Origin: Paraspadella gotoi
Taxonomy: Eukaryota > Chaetognatha
Reading direction: 5' to 3'
NCBI GenBank assembly: GCA_051294375.1
Contig: CM119264.1
Location: 1,037,923 to 1,101,922 of the forward strand
DNA length: 64,000 nt
Part shown: positions 47,771 through 61,405 of the stretch, piece by piece
Layout: each line of letters begins with the position of its first letter
Numbering within the stretch: position 1 is the stretch's first letter
Made by a program: the position numbers and the translations under genes
The notes under the pieces: model-generated
What the model saw: the letters and a program-made list of their open reading frames with translations, nothing else
Told to the model about the DNA's origin: nothing
The model's database searches: none

Positions 47771-48214
47771 AGAGGGAGCGGGCGACACTTCAAAAAACAA
47801 AAATAAAACATTAAAACATAAAAAAAAACATTAAAGACATAAAACATTAAAACAAAAATATTTTTTATATTCGTAGGGAAAGGGCTTAAAATCAATTTTC
47901 TTCTTTTCGATATTAAAATTTAGAGTAGTTACTAATTATTATTTTTTTTTAAATTAATTTAAATAGAGATTTGAAAATAAAATTATTTTATCTAATAAAA
48001 TATATATATATAAAATATTATTTGAATAATATTTAAAAAAAAGCATTTTATTGATTGATGAATTTAAAAATTAAGAAATTAAATAATATAATATAAATTA
48101 ATATTTGTAATAATTATCAAGATTAAAGATAAATATCTTTTATAGTAACTTGACTAAAAAAAAAATAAACAAAAAAACAACAGAAATGAAAATTAAAAAA
48201 AAAATAAAAAGAGG

Positions 48215-48480
48215 AACTACGTGAAGTAGCGCCATTGGCGTAGCTTGGCGTAACGTGGCGTAGCGGACTCTCATGACGTCGCGTCATGTATCGTAGAGTA
48301 CCATGTGTCTCACCGTAGCGACGTAGCGTGTCGCGGCGTGAAGAAAATAAATTCCATTTTCTTTTTTTCTTTTAAATTTTACGGAATCGATTTATCACAT
48401 ATGTCGTTCGAGGCGGCGGCGGAGGCCGCGGCGTCGGCGGCGGCGGCGGCGGCGGCAGCGGCCGTGGGAGTGTCATATTA
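48215..48480. other. CpG-rich island with GCGTAGC units and a (GGC)n run
   Basis: TGGCGTAGCTTGGCGTAACG-type units (48228-48340) and GGC triplets (48412-48470) stand out in AT-rich DNA. It could be a promoter-type island or a 5' UTR, but no linked exon was found. Confidence 0.4.
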
Positions 48481-48574
48481 GATATTAGATTGGCTCACCT
48501 GTTTGTTTTTTGTTTGTTTGTTTGTTTGTTTGTTTTTTGTTTGTTTGCAGAGCCAACCCCATTTATTTGCAGGG

Positions 48575-48715
48575 CCAAAAACTTTTTTTGCAGACCTTAT
48601 CCTCTGTCCTGTTGCAGACCTTATCTTCTGGCAGACCTTATCCTGTTGCAGACCTTATCTTCTGGCAGACCTTATCCTGTTGCAGTCCTTATCTTCTGGC
48701 AGACCTTATTTTCTG
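48575..48715. repeat. Minisatellite CAGACCTTATCTTCTGG type
   Basis: About eight units of 17-20 bp. Confidence 0.85.
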
Positions 48716-48819
48716 AGACCAAAAAAGACCTCGATTCTTTTGGCGCCAAAAATCGGAACCTGTTTTTTTTTTTTTTTTTTTTTGAATCAGAAAATCCATC
48801 AGAAGTGGGAGAAAGGCAG

Positions 48820-48960
48820 GAAGAGAAGAGAAGAGAAGAGAAGAGAAGAGAAGAGAAGAGAAGAGAAGAGAAAAGAGGAAAAGAGAAGAGAAGAGAAGAG
48901 GAGAGAAGAAAAGAGAATAAAAAAGAAAAGAAAAGAAAAGAAGTTAAAAGAAAAAAAGAG
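48820..48960. repeat. (AGAGA/AAGAG)n purine repeat
   Basis: GAGAA pentamers over about 100 bp followed by AAAAG units. Confidence 0.9.
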
Positions 48961-49029
48961 AAGAAAACAAGTAAACGTAAATAAAAATAGAGTAAAATAA
49001 AATACTTAAAATACTTAAGAGAATGGTCC

Positions 49030-49205
49030 TTTGAAATATTATACCAATTCATTGATAGGGAAGCCATGTACTCTTGGAGTTAATAAACGAGACTGTGAAA
49101 GAGTCTTGATTAAAAACTTCCAGGAACATGCTATGTTATTATCTTGTAAGAGTGATGGAGGCCTTCAACCACGAAGGCAAGATAGCTTATTTATTAAATG
49201 AATGC
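49030..49205 (+). repeat. Dispersed repeat D, third copy
   Basis: TAGGGAAGCCATGTACTCTT, AATAAACGAGACTGTGAAAG and GGCAAGATAGCTTATTTATT match the family. Confidence 0.65.
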
Positions 49206-49324
49206 ATAATTTTATATTGGTTATACCTTAAAATGAAAGTCAGACGATGAAGAGAAAGAAATGAGAGCTTTGAAGGGACAGTAATTATTGTTATGAGTTA
49301 ATAGCAGAACCGTTCAATATAAGC

Positions 49325-49460
49325 AGTCGCTGAGCTTCGAATCAGGCGGTAACACCGTGTTACAGGCGGGTTAAGCGCCCCGTCCCTCTTAACTGTTCAA
49401 CCGACCTTTTGGTTGGGAGGCGATTGACTTGGCACCTGTACCAATAGCCGCTGGTGAACG
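49325..49460. repeat. GC-rich structured segment
   Basis: Short hairpins such as AACCGACCTTTTGGTT and a GCCGCTGGTGAACGG segment lie in AT-rich DNA. It resembles the other structured SINE-like elements but has no second copy here. Confidence 0.35.
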
Positions 49461-50170
49461 GTTAGTGGATATAATTCCACTTTAGCTATTTTGTTTTATT
49501 GACGTTGAATAACTAACGAAACAAGGGTGGAGAAAAATGTGAAGATTAAAACATAAACTGATAGGCCCAATAATATTGCATTAATACTACAATCACTTTT
49601 TGCATTTTCGATTGTTTTTGTCTGTCAGTCTTAATCGGTGGTGTTTGTTTTATTTATTTTGTTTTTTTTTTATTTATTTTGTTTTGTTTTTTTAAATAGA
49701 CCGTTAGCGCAGAAATACGTAGAAAGAAATAGCAAAACTCGTTATTTCTTTTATTTTTTAATGAGAGAGAAAGAAGCAGCAATTCTACCTTTTGATTTTT
49801 TAAAGAATTTCTATAAAGACCTGAGACGAAATTTTAGATGCAGTGTAAACAAATCATTGGTTCCCGCCATTTGGACGTGTGAATCGTGATGCTTCATATT
49901 AAGCTATTTATGGTCTTAATTATTTTGAAATTTGAAATACTAGTAAACTTTAATAAAAGATAAATTTAATGAAAGATATAGAATTGAGTTAGTCGAAAAT
50001 ATCCAGGTTTGTTATTTCGTAATTACTCTCAAAAATTATGCATGAAAGGATCTGAAATTTTAAATTATATTTAAAAAAAATGTGTCCTACAAATTGTACG
50101 ACTATTATTCTTCACTTTGGCACTTTTTTTGGTAGTTGTCATCTCTCATCTGTCATCTGTCATCTCACCT

Positions 50171-50278
<108 letters not shown>

Positions 50279-50689
50279 CGACGCATGTCGGTACAGACGC
50301 CTGGAAAGAGCGACGAAATTATTCAGCCATTTTCAAATTTAAATACAAAAGTAAAAAAACTTCTTTCTCTCAACTCGTGTTTCTGTCAAACTTGATTTAT
50401 TAAACACCAACGTCTTTACTAATTCAAATTGTCACTTGAAATTATTATTTTCGTGATTTAATAAAAGATGAACATTTCTGGGGATTAAATGATTTTTCGA
50501 ATAGAATTCCTTTTTTTTTTCAATAATTCAATAATAAAAGTTTAATTACTAAGTCCAAAGTTCAAAATTGTAATATGATGCTAGAGAGAGAGAGAGATAA
50601 AGAGAGAGAGAGAAAAAATAAAGAGAGTAAGAGAGAGAGATATAGAGAGGGAGCAAAGTGCTTAAGGTAGAAATCTACTATGAATTTAA

Positions 50690-50870
50690 ATTCAATCGGG
50701 GCGGGGGTTCAAAACCAGAGATGCAGACGCGATCCGGGAGGCGGGGTAATGTGAAGTAACGGCCGAGCGAATTTTTTGAGGTTGGCGAATTCTGGACAGA
50801 AGTAAAAAATTGGGCAGAAGGGAGCGAATGCGGAGCCGAAAAAAACGTTGCGCGTTCGCCTCTTGTCTTT
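50690..50870. repeat. GC-rich segment, possibly shared with 53960-54100
   Basis: CGCGATCCGGGAGGCGGGG and GAGCGAATGCGGAGCCG resemble GAGGCGATCCGGGGC and GCGAACGCGGAGGCGA at 53960-54100. No function is apparent. Confidence 0.4.
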
Positions 50871-51279
50871 TTGTTTTTATAGGTAAAATAAAAAGGTTTT
50901 TGTCCAAATTAAAACATTTCTATTGTTCAAAATATTGTTCTTTTTTTGTCAATTTAGATATTGCTAAAATTCTGAAAGCGTTATTCAGTCTGCCATTGGT
51001 TTTTATATTAATATATTTTTTCAAAAAGAAAATATTTCTAGTTCTGTTTAATATTTTTATCTAATAAGTTGTACATAAGCATATATTTTATATTTTTTTC
51101 TTTTTTAATACATTCATTTACTCATTATTTTTTTTTTTATTACAAAAGATAATTAATTAGTTAATTTATTCCATGAATATTTAATTAAATCATTTATTCT
51201 TAATTCTATTCTATTTATTTATTAACTTTATTCATTTTATTAATCAAATAATTTTTTTATCTGTCATCATTTTTAAACT

Positions 51280-51830
51280 TGTACTTTTTTTATTTGCATT
51301 ATATTTATTTAACTGGCATCATTTTTTCAACTGGCATTCTTTTTTTAACATGCATTATTTTTTTATATATTATATTACTTGAATCATTTTTTTAATTTGC
51401 ATTATTTTTTTAACCTATTATTATTTTTGAATTGCATATTATTTTTTTAATTTTGTATATATTTCAATTTGTATCGTTTTTACTTTGAATCATGTTTCAT
51501 CTTGAATCATTTTTTTAAACTTGTATCATTTAAACTAGCTTCATTTTTAAACTTGCATATTTTTTAAATTTTTTATCATTTTTAACTTGCATTATTTTTA
51601 ATTCATTAATTTTAATTCGCATTATTTTTTAATTTGCATTATTTTTAACACTTGCATAATTTTTTTAACTTCCATCATTTATTAATTTGTATATATTTTT
51701 ATTTGCATTGTTTTTTAACTTGCATCATTTTTAAATTGCATCATTTTTTTAGCTTGCCTCATTTTTTTTAACTTGCCTCATTTTTTAACTTGTATTATTT
51801 TTTATTTTTTAGTAATTTTTAATTTATATA
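51280..51830. repeat. Degenerate AACTTGCATCATTTTT minisatellite
   Basis: Some 25 diverged units of about 20 bp, the reverse complement of the cleaner array at 40205-40450. Confidence 0.75.
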
Positions 51831-52119
51831 CTTTTAACTTATACAGTTTTAATTTTTATATTAAATTTATATTATCAATTTATTTATAAAAAACAATTCC
51901 TAAAATTGGTACAACAATTATACAATTATCCATTCATTTAATAAAATAAGTATTCTTGCTCTGACTTTGGTATTTTAATTTAAAAAATAGTATATATATT
52001 AAAATATAAATAATATTAAAGCAAAATATATAAAAAAAACAACTTAAAAAACTGAAAAAAAACAAATTTTCAAAAAATGAATGTGAATTATTGCTAGATT
52101 TGAAAAAAAATATATTCAA

Positions 52120-52350
52120 AAAGAGAGAGAGAGAAGGAAGCAGTGTGGACAGAGAGAGCGCGCAAATAGAGAGTGCAAAAGAGAGAGCAAGACAGAGAGA
52201 AAGATAGCCAGAGAGAGATGACCCAAGAGAGAGAGAAACCAGAGAGAGAGAGTAAGAGAGATATAAATATAAAGAGAAGAAGAAAAAGAAGAGAAAGAGG
52301 TATGGCTGAAGAAAAGGCAGAAAAAAGGAAAGAAAGGAAAAGAAGAAGTT
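52120..52350. repeat. Interrupted (GA)n tract
   Basis: GA-rich sequence with AAAGAGA and CCAGAGAGAGA variants; the open frame through it reads repeats. Confidence 0.8.
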
Positions 52351-52379
52351 GGAAGTGAGAGAGTAGTTATTTTAATTAA

Positions 52380-53950
52380 AATAAATTAAATTAATATGAA
52401 AAGACAAAATGGCTAATATACTTGTCAAGTTTTTTTTTAGTATATTTTAATATTATTTAGCATTTGTAGAAGCTGCAGATTTTGGCAATCTAAGTGCTTT
52501 GCCTGAAAACAAAATGAATTATGTAATTAGAGAATAAGGGCACAGGGAAAATGGAGAGGAAGAAGGCGAAAGAAGGTAAAGGGAACAAGAAAAAGATAGA
52601 CAGACAAACCAATAAAAAGACTGACCAATAGAATTAAATTAAAGATTTAATAGTTTTAATAATAATAATCAGCAGTGCAAACCAAAATCATTCTATGATA
52701 TGAATTTTTAAATCTTTTTTTCTTTATTTTTTGTCTGTTTTATTTTATTTATTTATTTTTCTTTTGCTTTTTAAGAAAAGTTTTTTAGCTGGATCTGCTT
52801 AGAGCAAGATCTTGGCTTTATGATTAACTTTTTGGTCCATCGATCCCACCCCAAAATCTTGTCGATAATCATCATATCCAAACATCGAATGATAAAGTTA
52901 TACTATAAAAATGAAAAACAGAGTAATGAAAATTGTACAGATTTTTTGAAAGAAAGAAGGAGAGTGGGAAAGAGAGCAAAAGAGAAAAAAAGAAAGAGTG
53001 AGAGAAAGGTTTTCCAACCAAGCATTGTTTTTGTAGTTATTTGTTGAAAAAAAAATTAAATTAGGTTTATTTTTAAATCTAACAATAGTATGTTATATTT
53101 CTATAGTTTTTATTATAATAGAAATGAATAAGTTTTTCATATACTAATTACCAAATTGCTTCCATTTTTTACAATATAATTTAGTTATTTTTATTAATAA
53201 CTTGAGAACAAATATTCAAATTAAAAGCTTTCTTTTAGTAGATAATGATTTATATAGAGAAAGTTTAAATTTAAAAAGAATGACAAAGTCGTTGATAATT
53301 TCTCATTATTTTGTATAAAAAATTATAAAAAACTTTAAATTCAATTAAAAAAACTTGCTTGAATCATAATTTTTGACTTTACTACGATGTAGTAAAAACA
53401 TATTTTTAATTTTTTTGTATTTCAAAAATGAGTTATTTTTATTTTCTTTGTGGGGTGTCTAGAGGTACGTATAGAAGTGAGGACATATTTTTTTCCTCCA
53501 TTCTCAATTTATGTCTTGGTGAATATTTATTTATAAATATTGCTTACTACAAAAAATTTATAATTCAATTTTTAATATAATAAATATTTCATAGTACATG
53601 TGTTTTTCTTTACTTTTAGAATTTTTATTAAAAGTTAAATATAAAATTTTTACTATTTTTTTTAAGGACAGAAGAGTTAAGAGTGAATAAAAAGAAATGA
53701 AATAAAGTCATATTAGTATAAATCTTGTCCTTATTCTCAGCTGTCCTTATTCTCAATATATTCTTTTCCTAAATATTTTTTGAAGCTTTATCCTTTTCTC
53801 TCTCTATTTTTTTTTCTCTTTCATTCTATCTCTCTCTCTCTCTCTCTCTTTCTCAAAATGTCTTGCAAAATTGTTTAAAATATTTTTTTCATTGACCCCA
53901 TTGATCTGATATTAAAAATAATATCAAATACAAACTATACAAAAATTTTT
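52380..53950. other. AT-rich, nothing recognised
   Basis: No exons or element ends could be supported. Confidence 0.5.
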
Positions 53951-54149
53951 TAACAAAAAGCCGGAGGCGTAAAGAGGCGAACGCGGAGGCGATCCGGGGC
54001 TAAAAAAAATGAGAGCGTGAACGCAAAACCAGGCGAGGGTGGGTCTCGGGAGCTGGGGAGTGGAGGCGGGCGAAATTTAGCGCCCCTTCCAGCTCCCTGT
54101 TCAACAAAAACTTTAGTCTTGAAGTCTACTTTCAGGTAAAAAAAGAATT

Positions 54150-54670
54150 TTTTTAAAAAAATTGATTTTAATGATTATATTGTTGCTATCAAAATTACAA
54201 TATTACTATATAATAATAAAATTTTATTTTAATCAATCTTAACTTTTTTTGATGGATTTTATATAAAAATTTAAATAAAAAATATAACTACAACTTTCAA
54301 AAATTTTTATGTTTTCTTGGTGAAAATTAAAAAAAAAGTAATAAAATTATCGAAAGATGATGATGATGATGATTATAAATCGTTTTTCATATTTTTCACC
54401 CACTTATGATCAAAATATTTAAAAAAGAATTATACTTTGCTACAAGCTACCTGAATCTTATCTTAAAAATAAAAAAAAACCTAAAAAAATTTTTAGCCTT
54501 TCCTATTTATAAATAAATATTAAAAAATTAATATATGGAGTATGGAGTAATATTAAATTTTTTTGTCTATTCAATTTTTTAAAAAATGTCTAAATTTTTG
54601 TTTGAGCAGGTGCTTAATTCAAATTTCTTAACCACCTGACTGAGTTAGGCTCTCCCTACTTAAGGAAACA
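54150..54670. repeat. Dispersed repeat F, copy 2
   Basis: Matches 18900-19440 over most of its length, including GATGATGATGATGATTATAA and the GC-richer end. Confidence 0.6.
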
Positions 54671-54874
54671 TGAAGACAGACATTAAACATAATGACTTGG
54701 CGGCATTGAACATTAGATAATATACATTGAAGACTAAACCTTGGCTTAAACAATTTTAGTCTAAATTTTCTAATTTTTTTCCCAAATCTGGAAAGCAGCT
54801 GCAATAAAAAAAAATCTCTGTTCTTTTTTCCAAACCGAATAGAATAAAAAAAGAATTGGTAGAATGTTGTGCGG

Positions 54875-54995
54875 AATCTAAAGAGGCCAATAAAAATTGG
54901 GCGCGCCTTTACAAAAGTAAAAGAGGCCAATAAAAATTGGGCACGCCTTTACAAAAGTAAAAAAGGCCAATAAAAATCGGGCGCACCTTTGCAGA
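54875..54995. repeat. 39-bp repeat, three copies
   Basis: AGAGGCCAATAAAAATTGGG followed by CGCGCCTTTACAAAAGTAAA; the third copy is diverged. Confidence 0.9.
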
Positions 54996-55153
54996 AGTTT
55001 GGAATCGCGAGTATGACAAATGGAACTAAAAGCAGAAAATTCTTTATTGCGAATTTCGTTGAAAATGATTATTCCTTTTTAGGATTTTTTTTTTCGGGTC
55101 AAATTGCAACGAAACATGAATGGGTCATTGTGATGTTGATTGGAAAAAATCAT

Positions 55154-55157
<4 letters not shown>

Positions 55158-55250
<93 letters not shown>

Positions 55251-55255
55251 CTCTC
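55158..55255. repeat. (CT)n microsatellite
   Basis: Pure CT run of about 90 bp. Confidence 0.95.
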
Positions 55256-55329
55256 TCCTTTTATCTCCCTCTCATTCCATTCGGCTCGTCCGTGACAATC
55301 TGCTCTCCTCTCTAACGACTTTCCAGGCC

Positions 55330-55437
55330 GACGACGACGATAATGACGACGACAACGATGACGACGACGACAACGATAACGACGACGACAACGACGACGA
55401 TAACGATGACGACGATGATAACGATGACGACAAGTAA
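55330..55437. repeat. GAC/GAT/AAC triplet repeat
   Basis: It reads as Asp/Asn-rich in one frame and ends in TAA. With no support from flanking coding sequence, it is treated as a microsatellite. Confidence 0.75.
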
Positions 55438-55694
55438 GAGGTTATAGAAACCTTTTCTCGCTTAATTAAGGAAAAACGATTTTTTTTCTTCCGAATGAAA
55501 ATTAAAACATTATTTTTTTCTTTTTGACAAGAAAAAAAAATAAAGAAAAAAAAAGAAAGCAAGAAAAAGAATGAAAAAGAAAGAAAAAAAGAAAGAGATA
55601 TGGACCAAAATATTTTTTTTTTCGTTTTTTTTTGTCTCAATTCAAAAAAAGATAAAAATTGTTCTTCTGTTTGAGAGATGTTTTAGATTCTTTA

Positions 55695-55739
<45 letters not shown>

Positions 55740-55884
55740 TTTTGTGCCTCAGAAAAATAGTGGAGATTTGGTTTTCCGTCCTTAAAGTTGAGGTCTCTTT
55801 CGTCGCATCTCTCCGCGTCGATCGCAGATCTCTCGAAATCTCGTCTTTTTCTTTCTTTCCTCTCTAACCTCTCGAGGATCAAAT

Positions 55885-55909
55885 NNNNNNNNNNNNNNNN
55901 NNNNNNNNN
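55885..55909. other. Assembly gap (25 N)
   Basis: A run of 25 undetermined bases; true distance unknown. Confidence 1.
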
Positions 55910-55951
55910 TGACTTCTTGAGATTCTGCCGATTCATTGAAATCAAAAGAAG

Positions 55952-55955
<4 letters not shown>

Positions 55956-56017
<62 letters not shown>

Positions 56018-56025
56018 AGAGAGAG
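55956..56025. repeat. (GA)n microsatellite, insertion site of the LTR element
   Basis: The GA run ends in GATAG directly before the left LTR; the right LTR is followed by ATAGAGAGAG, so the element probably inserted into this microsatellite. Confidence 0.85.
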
Positions 56026-56029
56026 ATAG

Positions 56030-56300
56030 TGTCAGAATACTCTGTGCAACCCAAAGAAATCTCGGCCCAGTGTTTTAGAAATGACCATTTTCTTTCTTGT
56101 AAAATGTAAACAATTGTACTTCGTCGATTCTGTCGCGAAATCTTGGTAGTTTTAGCCGTGGCTCCGAAGGAACGTTTCCCTTTAAATATTATTTTGTATT
56201 TGTTTACCTTATATATATTACAATAGATATTACAAACCCTGTGTTTTATATAGGCCAAGAGAATTCGTCAGAAAACTATCTCGTAGCTAGAGTATAGTGA
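56030..56300 (+). repeat. Left LTR
   Basis: It starts TGTCAGAATACTCTGTGCAA; TGACA at 56298-56302 mirrors TGTCA, so the true end may be 56302. Confidence 0.75.
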
Positions 56301-56699
56301 CATGTGGCATCGGCTTTGTTCGGTCCCCACGTTTCTGTGCGCTACCGTACTTAAGTGGGGTGGGTGTGTGATATTTATATGTATATTTAAGTGATAATTA
56401 TAAGTATTAAGTGGGTATCCCCGGGTAAAGTCCCACATCTGCGCGTGTAGATGTTAAACTCGACCCTTCGCTTCACGTGAAGCGACGTCGACGTAGACGT
56501 TAATCCGTATGAAAAAAATAAATTGGTTAGAGGATAAACCTGGTTTCCCCTGCATATCGACGAGAGTGCGCTATAAAAATTTTCTCTCGTCGCTATATAT
56601 GACGTTTGTCGAATGTAGGGCAGAAATATTTTTTTAAAATAAATATTGACCTTTCAATTTTTTATTATTTTTTTTTACACGTTTCCGGAGGGTCCGAAG

Positions 56700-58620
56700 G
56701 CCTCCAATATTTTAAACGGACTGTCTAATTTTACTAACGTTGTCGCTCTCCGTCACTTTGAGAATAATTCTTTTGTCGCCTGGAGATTTTGAAAGCTTGC
56801 GAATTTCGGCATTTTCTTCTTGCCGGCGATAGCAATGATTTTGGATTATTTGGATTCAACTCGATTTGTGGACGGTGTTCGCGGCGAACGTCTCTCTATT
56901 TTGTTATACGCTCGAGATTTTGCCTCCGTTTGCCGACGAAATAATGATTTCCTTTATTTTTTTTCCTAGACTCTCTCTCTCACGATACGTCGCCTCCGCT
57001 TTTCGAAGAATTCCAACCCGTATTTTACGAGTGAGTTCTCTCTTGCCGGAGCCTCGACGTCAAAACCTTCTTTTGAACGCGAACGACCGCGCGACGGCCG
57101 GAAATTCTGAAACTAACGCCTTTTCACGCTTAGTTTTTCTTTGCCGGAGCTTCATAGCGGCGATTTCTCGTTTAAACGTGGGTGGAAGAGCGTTTCAATG
57201 GATTGATTATTTTAAGGATCTAAAAGTTTGAACTTTCAGTTAAAACAAAGGCGAAAATGGTACGTCTCGATCGATGGAAGCATTTTATTTTTCGTTGGAA
57301 GTCATTTGACATTCGCGGTTTCATAATGATACGAATTCACTGTCTTATGGAATCTGTCTCTCTACGGTTGATGAGAAGATATCGACGCCTGTTTCAATCC
57401 TGCGACCTTCATCATCGAACCAATTTTCCCACGGATCTGATATTTAAACTATTTCATTAGTCGAAATTTCGTTGAACGACCGTTTAAACTGTCTTTCTCT
57501 GCGAAACTGAATCTAAACTAAAAGTAAATAAACAAATCTTTTCTAAATGAAATTCCGTACACGTTCGTTTGAACTAATTTTCGACGCTTAACGCAACTCA
57601 ATGAATTCCGATGCACGCATCGAGCGTTCGGTCTATCGACGACGTCATTCTTGCTTGATATTCCGATGGATGCATCGACGGTAGAAATCGAAAAAATAAA
57701 CAACTCACGACTTTCCGATGCATCGACGATGCCTTTATTGCTTGTTGACAATTACCGTTAAAATTTAACGTGATTCTATGAAAAGAAGCTCACGCTTTTC
57801 AAGTTTAAGAGACAAATTAAGTAACATAAATTCGATCTCTGCAAGATGCTCAGACTCCTTTTTTTTCACGAGAACGGGGTATGAGATGGAATGGAATCTT
57901 TTGGAAGACAACGACAACGATAACGATCGTCTCAATTTTGAATTTATATTTGGGAGACAAGAAAATGAAAAAAAGGAAAGAAACTAAAATAAACTTTTCG
58001 TCTTCCTCTCAGTTCTCAGTTCTCAGTTCTCAATCCTCATTAATTATCACTCCTCAAATTCAGCAAAATAAAAACAAAGAAAGTTTGTCGTCTTCACGCA
58101 CAACATTGACTCATAAATCTCAAATTGGAAAGGTCTCCACAAAATTCTCACTCCCTCAATTCCTCACAAGGCTCTCACTCTCACCCAATCGTGTTCTCAC
58201 GAGTTCTTCACCTTGGTCGCACTTCCTCCTATACTATGCCTTGGTACGCGACGTCAACCGAACCGGCCGACAAAGATCCGCCAGCTTCGCCGACTACGAC
58301 GATTCGGTTCCCAGGCTCTCAAAGGAAAGCAACAGCGGCAGCAAGGATCGACTTTACAGTGCAAGAATCACGAGCAGCAGAAGCAGCGTCGGTGACAGCG
58401 GCCGACGAGCGGTGGTCAATGAAAAAATTGCATCGTTCTTTCTGGATCGAAAGCAGCAGCAGCTGCGATCGGAGGATCAGCTGGAAGATGAGATGACGAC
58501 GACTCCTTTCCGTCTTTCGGAGTTTTGGTCAACCTCTGCTCGCCAATCGTGAGAATGCGGCGAGCGCGGCGGAAGCGCGGCGGCGACAACCCCTTTCCCT
58601 GAGAACAGGTGCAGCGGAAC
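56700..58620 (+). other. GC-richer internal region of the LTR element, unassigned
   Basis: Composition is more balanced and several frames are open (for example 56866-57231 and 58125-58552), the latter overlapping on two frames with S, R, Q and A bias. The place fits a gag region, but I recognise no domain. A host exon captured by the element is another possibility. Confidence 0.35.
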
Positions 58621-58679
58621 TGGAACGATTTTATGAACTTTAAAGTTAAATGACTTTAAAAGAATCGATGACATGTCAT

Positions 58680-60330
58680 TAAAATGCGAATCATATCATA
58701 AAGATATGTCACTAGTAGGGCTGTTTTAAAAACGCGCAACTTTTATAGATTTATTTATTTTTTTTTAAATTTGGCACCGGTATTGTAAGGTGAACGTATG
58801 TAAGTGATGTTACATTTGGAAGGATATAATATTGTAATAGGTAATAGCAATATGGCCTAGAAAGAATGATAGTTTTGAGTTAGACAATTTTGACAAATTA
58901 TTTAAGCTAAGCTTTACCAGTTGTGAGTAAGGTTTAGAACATGCGATTTTAACATTATTATATTTTAAAATCATTTTATATATAATTAATTTATTCTATA
59001 GTAATAAATGTGGTTAACTTATAATTAGTTAATTTTGTAACTAGTTTGTTAGAAATAAAAAAAAATGTTTTGGAAAATATTTTATAATATCTTTGGGATA
59101 TTGTTTAAAAATAAAAATAATTTTTGAACTATGTAATTATATATTAGTATATAATTATATAAAGATTTTAATCTTGACAAGATTACTTGTTTATTATACT
59201 ATCTATAAGTTTATTACTGGTCTTTAAGAGTAAATGTTAAATATAAATTTTAATCTATATTCTTGTATATTGGAGTTAATTATATGATATATAAAAAGTA
59301 AATTCTTTATTCTATAAATATAAATTTTTTTTTGAAAAGATCAAATCTTCATTACCTATGCTTTGATTAATATTTTAATGCGTTGGTGTTTAATATTAAA
59401 AGAAATAATGGTAATATTAATTAGTATATTATGGACAGTTGAATTATACATTCAGAAGAAGTGATCATATTTTGATCCGCCTTAATGAATACAGGGTGAA
59501 ATTATAAAAACGGTTAGTGAATAAAATGTGTTTTATTCGAATTCTTATATAAAATTTTTTATGTAATATAGTATATTAATGTAGTGTTATGGTTTAGAAA
59601 AATGTCAAAGATAAACGTTAATGTAAGTGTCTTTTTCTTTGTAAAGAAATCTTTATTAAGGGTAAACTGGCATCATTCATTTTGCCAAGAATTTTATTGA
59701 ATTCATTCAACTTATTTGGATGAACTCTTTCTGTTTTTCATTAAGTGATTGGTTATAAGTAGGTGATTCTATCATACTTTTTTTAAAGTTGTTAGAAGAT
59801 AGTTTTTATATTCTAAATTTAAGATAAAATGTGATTTTGGAAGAAGGGTGAAAGGTGAAGGTTTAACTATATAAACTAAAAACAATTATATCTTAAAATT
59901 TTAATTATTTAAACTGTTAAATTAAAATAAGATAGGGCAACTAATTTAGAGTGTAACCTTGTATATGCATAGTTGTTCTGTTACATTAAACATCTCATGC
60001 TTAACTATGTATGATAAATAACTTTAATATGTTAAGTATGTAAATGAATAATTTTAGTATTAAAATATACTAATAAATGATAAAATGTTAGACATATCCT
60101 AATCCAATATGTGATATATACATAGGATTATACTATGAATTGGGTACAACCAATATGACATCATAATTCACTTTGCGAATTTTACTAACACAAGTAGATG
60201 CAACCTGTTGTTTCTAAAACTCTCTTTTCAAAGTCGGAATTTGCGTGATCTTATACCACCCACGGACATAATTAGTTTAAAGTCATTGTTGGGAAAAATT
60301 GTGTAAAATTAACAATAGATAATATATAAT
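58680..60330. other. AT-rich internal part of the LTR element
   Basis: No open frame. A repeat D end (GGGTACAACCAATATGACAT) is at about 60138. Confidence 0.5.
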
Positions 60331-60339
60331 AATAGGACT

Positions 60340-60560
60340 GGGGTACTTCATGCCCCTATTGAAGGTGATGATTGTTTTATTCACGGATGCTCAGAAAGAA
60401 AGCTCTGTCTGATGAAAAGAGAATGAACTTGTTACAGCACTTTCTAAGATTATTGATATACCAGTCCGTTTTATTCCTTCGTTTTTGAATGCTGTGGATC
60501 AGCTAACAAGGTAGTTGCCCAGAGATGAGGTGCTTAGCGATGCACCCACTGCTGGGAATG
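60340..60560 (+). pseudogene. Broken RNase H-like remnant of the LTR element
   Basis: Frames switch once and contain an in-frame TAG after DQLTR, followed by LPRDEVLSDAP. The text resembles the RNase H end of retrotransposon pol. Not functional. Confidence 0.4.
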
Positions 60561-61277
60561 TTTTTGTAACCTAGTCATATATAATCTCATGGTGGTATTG
60601 TTCCACTTTCAAGTCTTTTCTCTAGTAAACAAGAGGAAAGTCATGAATAGGTACTTTGAGGCGGGTAAAAAGGGCCCTTGGCAAAAACTTAAGAAGTAGA
60701 TATAAGTTTGGAAAATTCAGAATCTATTTTGGGGGTGTCTACGGCTGAGGCTACCACTGGGCGAGTGTCCAGGGCGGACCAACCCTCTGGTTGTATGCCG
60801 AATCTAACCTACCCGGTGGTGATGTTAAAATCGGGCGTCTAGCTAGACGTAAAACTCGACTCAAATGAAAGGTCCCAATATACGCTCAAAATGCGTCTCC
60901 TGTACCTGTGTGTTATATGACCGCACAGGTGATTCTCACTGCACTTGCTGTTGTGATTTACTGCATTTGCATCTTATAAAAATCCTCCCAATCAAATTTC
61001 TTCTAATGCGCATGATGATAAAGAAAAAGCGCTCATTTCGTCTTCTGAGGAGATCCTCAGCGGGACAAAGGTTTTAGAGATTACAGATGAATATAAGGAT
61101 ATCCAGTTGCCTGAACGCCGGACCCGTTTCTTACAAGATAAAAGTGTTACAAGCAGAATCCCCTTCCATTGTTAAGTGGAAGTTATGGATCGCTGATCCG
61201 TCTACTACGCCAGACAAGAATGATGTCTGTTACTAGATTCGTTAAACTTACTGTGCTAAGGCATATTTCTCTATTTA

Positions 61278-61405
61278 AGATGAATGAACAAGGTATAATT
61301 ACAGAATTTTTGTGAGAGAAAGGTATTCTCCACATTTTCTGGAACGAACAAGATATTATTTACAGAATTTTTGTGAGAGAAAGGAATTCTCCACATTTCT
61401 GGTTC
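61278..61405. repeat. Short duplication in the LTR element
   Basis: ATTACAGAATTTTTGTGAGA, then GAAAGGTATTCTCCACATTT occurs twice about 65 bp apart. Confidence 0.8.

Noticed and set aside
55330-55437. Acidic Asp/Asn-rich coding exon
   Set aside because: A triplet microsatellite explains it; no conserved flanking coding sequence.
57881-58552. 223-residue frame as a host gene
   Set aside because: It starts in unrelated sequence, overlaps an equally open frame, lies within the LTR element and has no recognised domain.
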